In this document: positions 1-11,461 of the stretch, in pieces
Layout: every line of letters begins with the position of its first letter
How positions within the stretch are numbered: the stretch's first letter is position 1
Assembly: GCF_041146395.1 (NCBI RefSeq)
Contig: NC_091010.1
Span: 54,208,001 to 54,272,000, forward strand
DNA: 64,000 nucleotides
Source: Eulemur rufifrons
Lineage: Eukaryota > Chordata > Mammalia > Primates > Lemuridae
Direction of reading: 5' to 3'
The notes under the pieces: model-generated
Seen by the model: only the letters and a program-made list of their open reading frames with translations
Told to the model about the DNA's origin: nothing
The model's database searches: none
Position numbers and translations under genes: made by a program

Positions 1-700
1 AATCTTGATTGCATGCAAAGCTTTTCATTTTTTTGCTTTTTAAATGCAAGAAAATATCCAGCCACTCCCAATCTCTCTCTCAAATACTGCAGATATTTTA
101 AAATGCCGAATAAAATGTCAGGCTGAGCATTTTCTAAATATTGTTTTCTCCCCAAAGCTAGGAAGCCTTCCCCCCATGATTCTTTAGGAGTATTTAAAAA
201 CAATAAGGCATGGTTGGATTTTGAGCAAATGGGAGATGGTGGTAGACTAAAATTTCTATAGCCTTAGTCCAGTGGAGAGAGAAAACGAGGATAAATGAAT
301 CACAGTTAGTGCCAAGACAAGATTCATTTTCCACACTTCATATGTGGGAAGAGGAAACTACATTTTAATTAGCACATTTTTAGGGAAGAGGGAGGGGATG
401 CAGAGGAGGGGGATGGTGTGAGGTATTTGAGGGGGAAGAGTCTGCAGATGAGGAAGGAAATGAAGTGGACTGTCGCCAGTGCCTTGGAAACGAAGGGAGA
501 TAAGGGTGGGGAAAGAAGTTTGTTGTGTGTGTTGGGGTGGGGTTGACCCAAGGGATCATGAATCACTAGAATGGCGCTCCCAGGGGTGTGCTTGCGGGGG
601 TACTCGTGCCCGTGGAGGACATGTGTGCAAGAGGGATGTGCAAGTCGTGGGTGGCAGAGAAAAGTGTGCGCTGCTGGGAGGTCTATTTCGAGAATAGGCT
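1..700. other. Unannotated flank upstream of the CpG island
   Basis: The first 370 bases are AT-rich and the next 330 are G-rich with scattered CpG. I see no repeat family, exon or RNA gene. The open frames here have no family resemblance. Confidence 0.5.
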
Positions 701-1365
701 GGGATGAGAAACGTGTCTGGGCGATGGGGGTGGGCGGCCCAGTGTCACCTGTGGATGGATCCACAGCCCTGCGATTGCGTGTGGCAAAGTTTGCGCGGCC
801 CCGGATTCATTTTGAAGGCTGTTGGCGGTGCCTCGACTTTTCACTTCAAAGAGGTCAGCTCTCATAAGGCTAAGAGGCTGGGGGCCAAAGAGGGAGTGAA
901 GACCCCAGGCGGGTCCAAATGGAGAGTCCCTACCCTGCCCCTCTGCGGAGGAGGCGCCCCCAAAAGCAACTATGCTAAGCCGAGGAAAATCCAGGCCCCT
1001 CCTGTGGGGGGCGTGCGGAGGCTGAACCTTACAGTGCCTCCCCCTGAAGACCCAGCAGCCAGTGTGGGCGGCAGAGGCTGACTGAACGCGGCGGCTCAGC
1101 CTCTGGAGTGGGGGGGCTTGTTCGGGTTAGGGCTGGAGACGTTTCCGAGGCGCTCCGCCTCCCCCTCGCGGTCGGGTTTCCGTCGGGGTCGTTTCCCACT
1201 CTGGCCCTCAGGGGACGCCGCGGGTTCTAGCTGCATAGCCGGAGGAGGACGCTGAAGAGGCGCCAGGCGGCCGCCCCGAACCAGGCCCTCCCAGCTGCCT
1301 GGCCCGTAGGCCCCCACCGCCGCGGCTTCGCCGACTTGGAGCTTGAGGGAGGGGAGGGGGTGACA

Positions 1366-1659
1366 GGGGGCGGAGCCAGGGTTCCCGAGGGGCGCGAGGG
1401 GCGGGACCAGAGAACGCTTGGGCTGTGAGGGGCGGAGCTTTGAGAAGGCGGGGCTGGGACGCTCCGGGGCCCAAGGGGCGGGGCCAGGGGCGTCGGGGGC
1501 TGCGAGGGGCGGGCCTGTGGAGGCGTGGCCAGGAGCGCTTGGGGGCCTGGGGACGGGGCCTTAGGGGCGGGGCTAGGGGACGCTCGGGGGGCGCTCGGCT
1601 AGTCCCGCCAGAGCGCGAGCAGCCAGGTCGTAACGGTCGCCAGGGTGAGGGGCGGGAGG
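1366..1659 (+). promoter_or_regulatory. Array of about nine GC boxes (Sp1/KLF sites), imperfect tandem repeat
   Basis: GGGGCGG-type boxes occur at about 1366, 1396, 1427, 1446, 1474, 1504, 1563 and 1647, with related forms near 1520 and 1553. Between boxes the text recurs loosely as 'gcttgggggcctg', 'gcttgggctgt' and 'gctccggggccc', spaced about 28-33 bases apart, so the array looks like an old GC-box minisatellite. All boxes have the G-rich strand on +. The array ends just before the AT patch at 1673, which fits a proximal promoter feeding a start site near 1700-1720. Confidence 0.7.
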
Positions 1660-1672
1660 GAAAGAAGGGGGG

Positions 1673-1693
1673 TTTAAATTATATTTTTTAAAA
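1673..1693 (+). promoter_or_regulatory. TATA-like AT island inside the CpG island
   Basis: A 21-base tract made only of A and T except at its borders (core 'ttatattttttaaaa') sits abruptly inside more than 70% GC DNA. If it works as a TATA element, initiation would be expected about 25-35 bases downstream, near 1710-1720, just before the probable exon. It could also be a spacer with no core-promoter role. Confidence 0.4.
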
Positions 1694-1709
1694 CAGAGAG
1701 CGAGAGCTA

Positions 1710-1920
1710 GGGGCATCGGCGACCCAGGTGTCGCAGCTTCCTGCTACACAGGGCTTGGCGTCCAGGTCCCTCCCTCCTCACGCCCCCTCCCCTTCTCCTG
1801 CCCTCCCCTCTGGAGCCCTGCGGCGCTTAAGAGGCGGCTGCGGCGATCGGGCGGCCGCTGCGGCCCCGGCGGCTGCGGAGAAGGAGGGAGGGAAGCACAA
1901 AGCCGGCTGCGCGCTGCGAG
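1710..1920 (+). other. Probable non-coding first exon (5' UTR) of an unidentified gene
   Basis: The stretch lies downstream of the GC-box array and the TATA-like patch and ends at GAG|gtaatc (1920/1921), a good match to the vertebrate donor consensus. There is no ATG between 1690 and 1920, so the exon would be wholly 5' UTR. It is rich in CGG/GGC words, as common in 5' UTRs of CpG-island genes. The start is a guess from the TATA-like patch; dispersed initiation anywhere from about 1600 is possible. An alternative donor, CTCAG|gtgaac, lies at 2092/2093 and would extend the exon. The downstream ATG at 1929 would then fall inside it. I could not match the exon to a known gene. Confidence 0.4.
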
Positions 1921-1926
1921 GTAATC
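1921..1926 (+). other. Candidate 5' splice site GAG|gtaatc
   Basis: This is the best donor in the island core: G at -1, GT at +1/+2, A at +3 and A at +4. The +5 base is T instead of the preferred G, so it is of medium strength. The competing CAG|gtgaac at 2092/2093 is of similar quality. Confidence 0.4.
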
Positions 1927-2069
1927 CGGATGGGAGAGCAGGCGCCGTCGTCCCGCCCCACCTCCGGGCCGGGACACTGGCGCCCGCGCGGGGGCTGGCT
2001 GCGGGGACTCTGCGGGGGGTCATTTGGGAGTGGGGAGTGCGACGGCTGGCGGGGCCGAGGGGACTTCCT

Positions 2070-2074
2070 ATTGG
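2070..2074 (-). promoter_or_regulatory. Inverted CCAAT box
   Basis: ATTGG in the context 'cctattggttg' is a good NF-Y site. It lies about 150 bases downstream of the candidate donor, so it belongs either to an alternative downstream start or to a divergent promoter. Confidence 0.4.
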
Positions 2075-2259
2075 TTGTTCTCGCGGCCTCAGGTGAACCC
2101 CTCTCCGAGGCAGGAATGGGAGCCTCGGGCGAGAGGGGAGCTTACCTGCAGAGGGGGGTAATGGGGTGCATCTTGGGGCGCTGCGGAGTGGGCCCGATGC
2201 GTTCGGGCGTCCTCCGGTTTTCCCTGGGAGGGCGAGGAGTTCTAAAAATCAAATGTTAG

Positions 2260-4160
2260 CTGAAGCTTAGGTGACCCGGAGACCTTAAGCCCTGAAGGTG
2301 CTCTCTAGGAGGGTGGGAGATTCCCGCGCTTGGAAAAGATGGAGGAAAGGGAGGGAATGTTGGTTTGTTTAGTTTTGTTTTTCTACTCATTTAAGAAACT
2401 TCTGTTACAAGTTGAAAATGTTCAACCACCTCTAATCCACATTCCTCCAACATACACAGACACACAAACACACTACCCCTACAAACGTATACAGGTTAGG
2501 TTGCTCTTCCTGCTCGGGATGACAAGGAAAGTTGGCAGTAGGTCTGGTTTGCTGGTGTTTGGGGCACGTCCAGCCTCTTTGGAGGTATGCTATTATAGCT
2601 GAGGCAATACCACAGGTAGAATAAACTGGGCCTCCTTTAAAATGGCAAGAATGGCCTCAGGTGAACTTTTTTGTTGCAGAGATTTAATTGCAAGTAGGTG
2701 CCCGTTTAAAATGGGAGCGTAAGGAAAACCACTAATTTCCTTGGCACATGTGTTGTTGCAGTTAACCTGCTAGAGTGTTATGGAATTTCACTCAACCAAG
2801 AGGCTTTGAGGGAGGATTATATGCAAGGTTGGTGAAAGAATTGATAAGATTCTGGGGTATGAGACTAGCTACGTACACGTGCACATTTGTTTTAAGTTAT
2901 GTGACATTTTAGATTTACCAGCATTAGAAGGTTGCTTTTCTTGGAATGTATTCCATCTACATTGTGCCGGGTACATCTTAATTTTGGTTTTGGAAGACTT
3001 GTAGTGAGTGTTGTTGGAGAGAATAAAAAGTACACTGTGGTTTGTCGTTTTTAAATTAAGATACTTGACTATTGAAAAAATTTGTGTAAGTTATGGGACT
3101 GACTCTTTTATAGAGTTAAATTATTTCGGAGCATTTGTAGAAAGTTTTTACATCTAAGTCTCCGTTCCATTATACTTGCGTTGTACCTCATTTTCTTTTG
3201 CCTGTGTGGAGCAGATTAACTTTACCAAGGGAGGAGGATCAACAGAGAAGGCCACATTTGCTACATTTAACTCTTCTTTCTAAAGAGTTCAGTCTATGCT
3301 AACTAAAAGTGCTGGCAATGTTGGTAATAGTTGTTTTTAAAGAAAAAACAGGAGTGTATCTATTTTGAATGTTAAACATAATTTAAGGAGTTCTGGAGAT
3401 AATTGGTCATGAGACATTCAGTATGTTGCAGATTTTTACATATACGATATCAGGAAATGTTTGGTAAACATTTGACATGATATAGGTGATCATATGACAT
3501 CTGGGAAATATTAATTTTGCATGATAGAAAGGCTTGTATTTTCAGAATGTAAGTCTTAACCATTGACTGAAAATGAGAAAATTATACACTTTGCCATTTT
3601 AACCTCTTTTTTTCAGTGTTTTACCGGGATGAATGTGAGTTCTGCTCAATATTTAAAGTGTGGGTTTGGTCTTTGTAAAGCCAGAATGTCTTGTGAGACT
3701 AAGAGAACCTAACAGCCCATCTCCTACGCACAATCCTAAACCTAGGTACAGGGTGGTGTCCAACTTCTAAGATTGTGAGGCTTCCAGAAGTAGGCCTATC
3801 ATGTCTGCGTGCTTTTGTCACATATAAGCCTACAGATGGTTAGCTGATTAATCTCCATCTCAAAGCAGTTGGTTAGCAGTACTGGGCAGCATATATGCAT
3901 GTCATCAGGGTACGAGAAGCATTTCTGTTGAGGGAAGAAATCATGTAAAAGCATAACAACCCAACTCTGAAGTTTGTAGAATGTTGGGGAACAGTCATAA
4001 CAGAACAATAGCTTAACCAAATTGTTGCATGTAAAGTGCTTTGAATAAGGTCTGTGCTCAGGAAGTGATTTATGTGTTTATCATTATCAATATATAAAAT
4101 GACATGTCCTTTTGAAGGCCGTTACATCATGCTAGTCAGCTTGTGAAGACTTAGCAAATA
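2260..4160. other. Single-copy-looking AT-rich stretch
   Basis: No repeat family, RNA gene or exon recognised. A short CA-rich patch lies at about 2455-2473. Confidence 0.4.
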
Positions 4161-4167
4161 TTTGAAA

Positions 4168-4390
4168 CAGCCAGTATTTATTTGCTTTACCTCTGTGCCA
4201 GGCACTATTCTAAGAATTTTATGTGATTTAATTTACTTTATCCTCCTAACAACCCAGTGACTAAACAGAGGAATGAAGAGGTTAAGTATCTTCCCTGAAG
4301 GTGTATTGCTATTAGGTGGCACAAGCTGGTTGTGAACCCAAACTCTGTCTCAAGAGTGAGCCCACGTAACCACTGCTGTTATTTCACTCA
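4168..4390 (-). mobile_element. MIR SINE, near full length
   Basis: Reverse-strand MIR text is clear: 'ctgtgccaggcactattcta', then the fairly conserved core 'gaggttaagtatcttcc', then 'gtgaacccaaactctgtctc' (tRNA-derived head). It is diverged as expected for this ancient mammalian SINE. Confidence 0.8.
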
Positions 4391-4657
4391 TGGTAATGGT
4401 TGCAAATCAATGAAAGGTCGTCATGTATTCCCAAGACTACCAGGTGCGCATGTCTTGTTTAACCATACCCTCTTGTATTAATACCACCAACAGGTTGTGC
4501 TTAAATGTGAAGAGTGGTGATTATTCTGCATTAAGTAGAATCACCTTTTGACTTTGGAAGAGGATTCTCTTTTGATATACACAAGATATGTTTAGCTGGG
4601 ATGCTAGAGTTTGTGCTAGAATATGTTATCTTTTTAGTTATTAAAGATATTAAAGTC

Positions 4658-4680
4658 TTTTTTTTTTTTTTTTTTTTTTC
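4658..4680. repeat. Poly(T) tract
   Basis: A tract of over 20 T bases followed by 'ccaaaaaagcttgccaggtg'. It could be the tail of a minus-strand retrocopy, but no paired target-site duplication was found. Confidence 0.6.
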
Positions 4681-4839
4681 CAAAAAAGCTTGCCAGGTGT
4701 GTAGGCAAGTACTGGGCTGTACTAATGCCCATTGGAGATTCTGCATCTGCACTAAATCCATAGGCCTGATCATCTTTGTGATTACCAATACCATATCAAC
4801 CTGAGATGGATTTGAACTTAAGTTTGTCCTAAATACCAC

Positions 4840-5800
4840 CTGAATTGTTTCCTAAAATTAACCGTAAATGAGAAGATATAACTTCTGGCTTATACTTTTT
4901 CACTCCAGTTCCTCAAGGAACTGTGTGTTGCTGCTTCACCATTGTAATAGATATGTCAAGCAAATTGATGATAACCTAAGCTAGCTCTTTTAAGCAACAT
5001 TTAGAATTACTGTAGATAGTTGATAAATCCTTTGTTGACAATTTAGTGAAAAGTAATGTTAGGAAAAAAATGTTTAAACAAACATATGTTGAATTAAGAA
5101 AGTGCAAACTTTATTGAAGACACAGGTTACTAATCTGTTTCTCACACTAAGTTAACACTATCTTTTTTTGCTATAATTAATATTTAGTGCTGTTTCAGAT
5201 TCCTCTGAAAATATTAAACATGGAGAGTTTGAATAGGAAAAACTTTAAATGTCTAATCAAGAGTGCTATACTTCCTTTTAAACATAGACTTAATTTGAAA
5301 TTAGAAATTATTCAAATTCCATTTGAAATTGAACCATCATAGACTCTGTCATGTCATTGCGATTCAAAATGAGTGCCTTAATACTTTATTTCATGTCTTC
5401 TATGTTAACGCTCCATCGTTTGAACTTAGGGTCCCTGCCAGAATATTTATAGGTGAAATTGTTAAGAGGTCTTTCAGGTTCTGCCAGAGATTAAATTCTC
5501 TTGGCTAAAAGCCAAGAAAATTTCAAATTTTTACTGTAATGGGTTGTACATATCAAGAATCCTCTCTGAAACACAGGTTAGAAGTCTTTCATTGACTATG
5601 GCTTACAAGAAAAAGTCTGTTATCCCTTAGATGAATTTAATAATTTTTTTTATCTAGCAGTAGCTAATTATGGACATGTGCATATATGTAACCATACTTC
5701 TAGGGGCATTCTTCTTTCAGGTAAAGTTAAAATTTATTCATCTGGCATTTATGTAATAAATATTTATTGAGTGCCAGCAGTACAAGATATATAGTCTTTG
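4840..5800. other. AT-rich stretch without recognised features
   Basis: Nothing recognised on either strand. Confidence 0.4.
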
Positions 5801-5818
5801 GCATTTATTTATATCTTT

Positions 5819-5943
5819 TTATTTATTTTGAGACGGGGACATGCTGTATCGCCCAAGCTGGTCTCCAACTCCTGGGCTTGAGCCATCTTCCCGCTTCAGC
5901 CTCCAGATAGCTGGGACTATGAGTGTACACCACCGCACCCAGC
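5819..5943 (-). mobile_element. FLAM-type Alu monomer
   Basis: Reverse-strand left Alu monomer: 'gagacggggacatgctgtat' then 'tagctgggactatgagtg' and 'ccaccgcacccagc'. It is only one arm long and flanked by a 10-base duplication TTATATCTTT (5809-5818 and 5944-5953), so it inserted as a monomer and predates dimeric Alu. Confidence 0.75.
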
Positions 5944-5953
5944 TTATATCTTT

Positions 5954-8900
5954 GTAATGAGGTTAGATCTAAATTGAGCTTTTACTGATCTGCATTGCCA
6001 CCATATACGTTACATTTACTTTTTTTTTTTTAAGTTGGCTTTAAAGCTTAGTTGAAAATGGTAAGACTCGCTGATATGAGATGAACTTTGAAACCTCTTT
6101 GTTTCAATTCCCTGAAACTGTGCCTGAGGATATTGGTACATAGGCAGTACATTAACTAGGATTTAAGATTGCTACCTCCTTGAACAACACTAAAGTTTGA
6201 ACCTAGAGTTATTAACCTTACTTTTTCTGTAGTGCGCATACATGGTTTCCATAGGATAAAAATTTCCCACAACCAGCCAGGGGGTAAGTACACTTCTGAG
6301 AAATTTAAGGGCAATAACATAATGTCCTTAAAACCTATGTCTCAAGAATTATATATATTAAAAACACAATAAAATAATTTTAATGCTCACAGTATACATA
6401 AGGCAAGCAATGGTTTAAGCGAGATAAAAATCTAACTCCAAGTAACATCCATGAAATTGTTATTTATTTATTTTTTGACTAACTCTTACACCCCTTTAAA
6501 TTCTTGAAATTTCTTACTCCCCCATCCTCACCAAGGAAGTGCTCTTGTTTTTGGATGGAAGGGGAAAGGACAGTGCTGGTGTGAGTGACTGGACCTATTT
6601 AACTCAGCTTCCATGGCTGTTTGTTGGTTACCTGCTGGAGGAGTTGGAACTCCAACAATGTACAAAGCAATCAGGTTGAAGAAGTGCTGAGTTTTTCAGT
6701 ATCTTGGGGACTTGGTATATGTCTTCAGTATGTCACCATCAGCAATGTTTCTGTGAAGTTCTTCCACAATGGCTCAGCTCATCCTGTGTAAGGACAGTAT
6801 TTCCTTTTTCCTTTTCTATACAGTATGCCTACCCTGTCATCTTTTGATCTGCTGGAATGACTAAATGACGTATCAAGATGGGTTCATTCAGTATCCTCTT
6901 GGAGAAGATAATTAGGCTTACTTGGTATATCTAAAGAAGTATATTTGGGGCTAAAGGTCTCCCCAGGGACTCTTAAGAACACTCTACTTTTAATCCTTCA
7001 GAAGTTAGAGCCAGCAGCTGTTAGTCGAATTGTCATTTCTATTCTCACTTGTCTTATTAGCCCGTGAAAAAAAGATTCTGTAAGGTCAGCCTTTTAATAT
7101 CTAAGGAAGTGATTGGGGAGAGCAATGGGCAGACAAAGCTCAAGTGGAGTTGTGAATGGGCATAAGTGCCTTGGATGAGTGGAATGCTTCATCACCCCTG
7201 GGAATGAGTGGCAGAGATGGGAAGTAGAAAGGGGAAAGAAGTTGGCGATGAAGTTGATACGTTGTTCTTGTTCTTTATTCCCACTCCCACTTTTTTTAAA
7301 ACTTTAAAACAGTGTTCCCTTTACTATGCCTTTCTCTTATGACCTTTAGTCTCAGTGGAGTTCTGTCTTTCCTAGGGAAAGGTAGAATTTTTAAGATGAT
7401 TTCCTATCTGATTGCTGAAAAGTTTGGCTTTCAGCTGGAGATTTCATTAAAAGGAATTTTCTTCTGTCTCTCCACGACTGTCTGCTTCTTAAATTTCAAA
7501 GAAAGATTTTTGAAACAAAAGTGTGAGAAACCTTACTCATCATCTAATGACTGGGAGCTGTTATGTATTAGAGTAAAACACGTGTCATCAATGAATTAGA
7601 AATTCATTGCTTTAAATGCTTTGTGTTTTTTTGTTTTTCAAAACTAGATCTGCAGTGGTTTTTGTATTAGAATGTTTGACTTTTAAGTGAGTATCAGGAT
7701 TATTTTCATCTAAAAATGTTGAAAGTAATACATCTTTCATTTGGTGTAGTGAATTTTGATAATGATAACATCATCGTTCTCTAAACACTAAATACCCTAA
7801 AAAAAAAAAAATGTGATAGACAAGGATCTGGTCACTAGCTACCAAAAGGCTGTTACTGCTTTTGCATTAAGGAATAGGCAAGGAACATTTTATGCCTGAA
7901 TAAGAACAGTGTATTCATTTCCTTGACGTAGTAAAGACTCTGAGAAGCTGATACTTGGTAATCACGTGTGTTTGATGTCTTAGAATCTAAACTTCCCTGG
8001 GCTCTTTTAAAGTATCTGACTTGACCCATCAGCTTTTGATGAATACATTTTTGGAGGGATTGTGACTATCAGTTAAGTGCTTTGATGAGAGACTCCCTGC
8101 TTTCTATCACACCTGAATGTCACAGAACAAGCTTCTTGGAGCTGTGTAATTTGGGCTCAAAGGGAAGAGTGCCATCTACTGAATGGCCAGCATCAAGTTG
8201 AACAGCCCCTAACTTTTCCTTACGGAACTCAGCCAATTGCTGGAGAAACCATGCCCAGCTTCATTTAGGGGATTTGACAGAATTTTAGTACCAAGTGGAA
8301 TTGTTGCCTGCTTAATTTTAATTATGCTTCTCAGCAGGAGGCCTAAACACATGATGAAGAACTAATTCAGCGCTTGCTGGAATGCATGGGAAAGGAGAAA
8401 CCTTAAGAAGTTGTTGGGACTTATATTAAAAACAGTCTAGCAATGGTGAAATCATTACTAAGTGGTAAAGAAAATTATTTTAATGAGGGGCATCTTTCAT
8501 TAGTAGATCTGATTGTTGATGGCTCCTGTAAACAATGATGTTAAGATCTGTTTGAGCTTAAAATCAGTAAACAAATCATTTGCTTAACTGGAGTTAAAGT
8601 TTAATAGTACTTGAATACTTTGATTTTTTTTTTTTTTCTCTTGCTCTTTTTCTTTGTCTCAGTTTCTAAGGTCAAATGATTCCTATTTGAGTGAATTCAC
8701 TGTTTCCTAGATTTTGTTTGGTGTATGCTAGTGGTCTCCTATTTTTCTGTTTTTTTCCTGTCTTCCAGAAACTTGCCTGTAGTAGTAGCCATGGGTAGAA
8801 CTGGAGGTAGCAGAACCAGTTATAAGTGAGTGATGATTTAAGGTATCTGGAAAGAGACCTGTTGGAGCCAGACAAGAAGGAATGTTGAAAATATGAATTG

Positions 8901-9000
8901 AAAGGAAGCTTTGAAATTTTTACTATAAGAATATCCTTGATTTTTGTTATATATTTATGTCTACTATATAATTACTTAATTAGTAACCATTTTTCTCAAC
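5954..9000. other. AT-rich stretch, mostly single-copy
   Basis: No exon or clear repeat recognised apart from short A/T runs (7800-7811, about 8625-8638). Bases 8080-8400 are less AT-rich, with balanced composition and a 'taattttaattatgc' core; see findings. Confidence 0.35.
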
Positions 9001-9009
9001 CCTCAAGCC

Positions 9010-9148
9010 ACAGATCATGTTAAGCATTTTACATAAATTATCCAAAGTTTAATTAAGTAACTTGCCCAAGATCATATAGTTAATAAATGGCAGAGCCAAG
9101 ATTTGAGCTCAAGGCTAATACCCTTAAACACTATGCTGTACTGCTGAT
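9010..9148 (-). mobile_element. MIR SINE fragment
   Basis: 'taacttgcccaagatcatat', 'aaatggcagagccaagattt' and 'ctatgctgtactgc' follow the reverse MIR consensus from the core to the tRNA-like head. Confidence 0.75.
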
Positions 9149-9149
9149 T

Positions 9150-11455
9150 TATTTAAACTTATTTTTGTTGGTGACTGCACAGAATATTTGAACCAAGATT
9201 AGGATTATATTTCTGCCTCAGCTGGAAAATACCATTTGGTTTTTTTTTTGTTTGAGAGAGTGATAAAATGGGTAAATAGGATTGAGATTTCACTAGAATC
9301 AGGAAGTATACATGAGATGGACTTTCAAATGTTTTCTGTCTGATTTTGTCTACAATGTTAATTTCTTTGTTCCTTTTGCTACATTAATTTAAAACCACAG
9401 GAAAAGTTTATTATTGAAACATGAGTTATTTCACATTGGAGCACATGCTTAAAATACACTACTTCATGGAAGAAATTACTGAAGGGTTTTCTGCTGGGTT
9501 TATTCTTTGTGTGTGGGGAGATTTGTTGTCTTTCTATATTTTGCTTGCTCCTAAATATTTTTAGGTGGTAGAACTTTTCAACATGACAATAATATTCCAT
9601 GTCCACAGCACAATAAAATGAAACCATGTGCCGGCCTGAGGTCCTGGGGGAACCTCAACGGCTTTCAGTAGTATGCTAATGTACACCAAATGAGTACCAT
9701 ACCTCACATGTAGGTGTCAAAACTTTGTTGAAGTTGTGCATCCTTTTAATTAAGAGATATTTAATACCTGGCTACTTTTATGAATGATAGTTTTGTTTGT
9801 TTTTAAACATATTTTGGCCTTAAAAGGTATCCTTATTAGTTTAGAACGGTTGGGGACCATTGTTTTGGTATAACCGAAAAGCGTCTAAAATTGCAGTTCA
9901 GTGATGGTTGTGCTGTATATTCTAAACCCAGTCACCCTTTTAGGGCTTCTGGCTCTTCCCCTTCATATGTAAGAGAATTAATACCTTTACCATATATCTT
10001 CCAGAAAACCCCCATAGGCTATGAAATACATAACTCCTTGGGATTCTGACTTTCCTGTCAAGTGTAGGAAAGGTCAGCGAACAACTAAGATGACAATACA
10101 AGAGATGTTACTTGCCAGTGTGTGATGAATGCCAAATGACAGGTACAGAAAACCAATGCCATAGGTCAACTGGTCAAGAAAAGAGCACCATAGATGGAGT
10201 GGCGGAAAGAGGAACAAGGGTGGGCCTTGAAGGGCAGGGTAGGATTTCACTAGGTGGAGATATAAGGGAAAGGATTTTGGCCAGAAATTACTGTTCATGA
10301 AAATCATTCTTTTTCTGTTGCATGATGGGAGATGGTTACAATGTTTTTCCACTGTAAGGCAAACGAATGCTATAACATAACACTCATTTGTAACAGTGCC
10401 AAGGACTCACTTCCCTAGGAGGTATATTAGAATATGGAAGAGGCAAGGGAGGTGGTGATGGTGGTGAAGATCATTATAGACTTTAACAGCCTTCCCTCTG
10501 GACCCCATGTGAAAACAACTGGTTCATAGGAACTTATATTGCTATTTTGAAGCTAGTAATACTGAGGAAAGTTAATATTAGCAAACATTCTTTAGGAATC
10601 CTCATCATTCCCAACACTGGACAAGGAAAGCTTCCTTTTGGAAAGAGGTGTACATTTTAAAAAAATCTGTATTTGTCCATCATTTACTTTGTTTGCTGAA
10701 TGCTAGAGTATTCTGTCAATATTACTGCTATAACTTCTGAATCTAATATGTGGATGATGGATGGATGGAGTTGTTGATATTATGAGATATAGCCATTTCT
10801 ACCTAAAATTTTTATAAAATAACATTTTCTGTTTTTAGATTTCAGAGGATTTATTCCAAAGCGTCCAAATTCTCTCAGACTTGATCATGCATATCTCTTA
10901 CTATAGAGTTTGAAAAATACTTAGTGTTAACCATTCAAGACATCTTGAACAAGTAACTTTATTTCTTTTTTACTTCAGTGTTCTTATATATAAAATTTGT
11001 GAGGGATTGGGATAGAGCATCTTAAGATTCATTTCAGCTTGAAGGTACTGTGATTATACTCCTGAAGGTGAATTCACTAACTAGTGGGTTTAGTGGGAAG
11101 GTGGCCAAGAAACCTGAGTGTGCTGTGTGAAGGTCCTGGGAATGAGTCTAACAGCAGGCAAAGACCACGGAAGTCCCTGGTTCTATGTATATGGGCAATT
11201 GCTTGTCAACCCCCAGAGTTTCAGTTCTTCAGAAGCTAAGAGCCGTTGGCGATGGATAGATCCTTTCCAAAAACAATGAAACAAGCAGGGTTAGCAACTT
11301 TTCCTAAAGCAAACTGTAGAAACATTGTGGTATGTTTTTCCAGAAATGATGCTTTCCACTATTATCCCAACTTTATTATACGTAGTAATGTTAGCTCTTC
11401 ATAAATATTTCTCTGACTTCTGTTTAGCTCTTTTTTGAGTAGCTCACTATTGCCT
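9150..11455. other. AT-rich stretch, little recognised
   Basis: A piece at about 10100-10270 ('gggccttgaagggcagggta', 'ggatttcactaggtggagat') resembles reverse L2 3' sequence. At 9848 'ggttggggaccattg' matches the terminus of the hAT element seen at 15 kb but has no partner end. A short (ATGG)n patch lies near 10750. Confidence 0.3.
10100..10275 (-). mobile_element. Possible L2 fragment
   Basis: The words 'gggccttgaagggcagggta' and 'aggatttcactaggtggaga' resemble the L2 3' region in reverse. Short and diverged. Confidence 0.35.
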
Positions 11456-11461
11456 TTCGCT

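Larger units (their letters stand above)
700..2240. promoter_or_regulatory. CpG island / promoter region
   Basis: GC content and CpG density rise sharply here compared with the AT-rich DNA on both sides. The densest part is about 1080-2110. It contains many GC boxes (Sp/KLF sites), NotI-like GCGGCCGC words at 1268 and 1852, a TATA-like patch and an inverted CCAAT box. In mammals such an island nearly always marks a promoter of a broadly expressed gene. Direction is inferred as + because the best donor-bounded exon lies on that strand. A divergent minus-strand transcript cannot be excluded, since NF-Y and Sp sites work in both orientations. Confidence 0.85.

Noticed and set aside
369..1691. 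Several overlapping frames of 60-131 codons on both strands
   Set aside because: Long frames are expected by chance in GC-rich DNA; none has a recognisable domain, and the strands conflict.
1728..2096. 122-codon frame across the CpG island
   Set aside because: It starts at GTG, is pure GC-driven Ala/Pro/Gly/Arg sequence, and reads across the candidate donor at 1920. No ATG is available.
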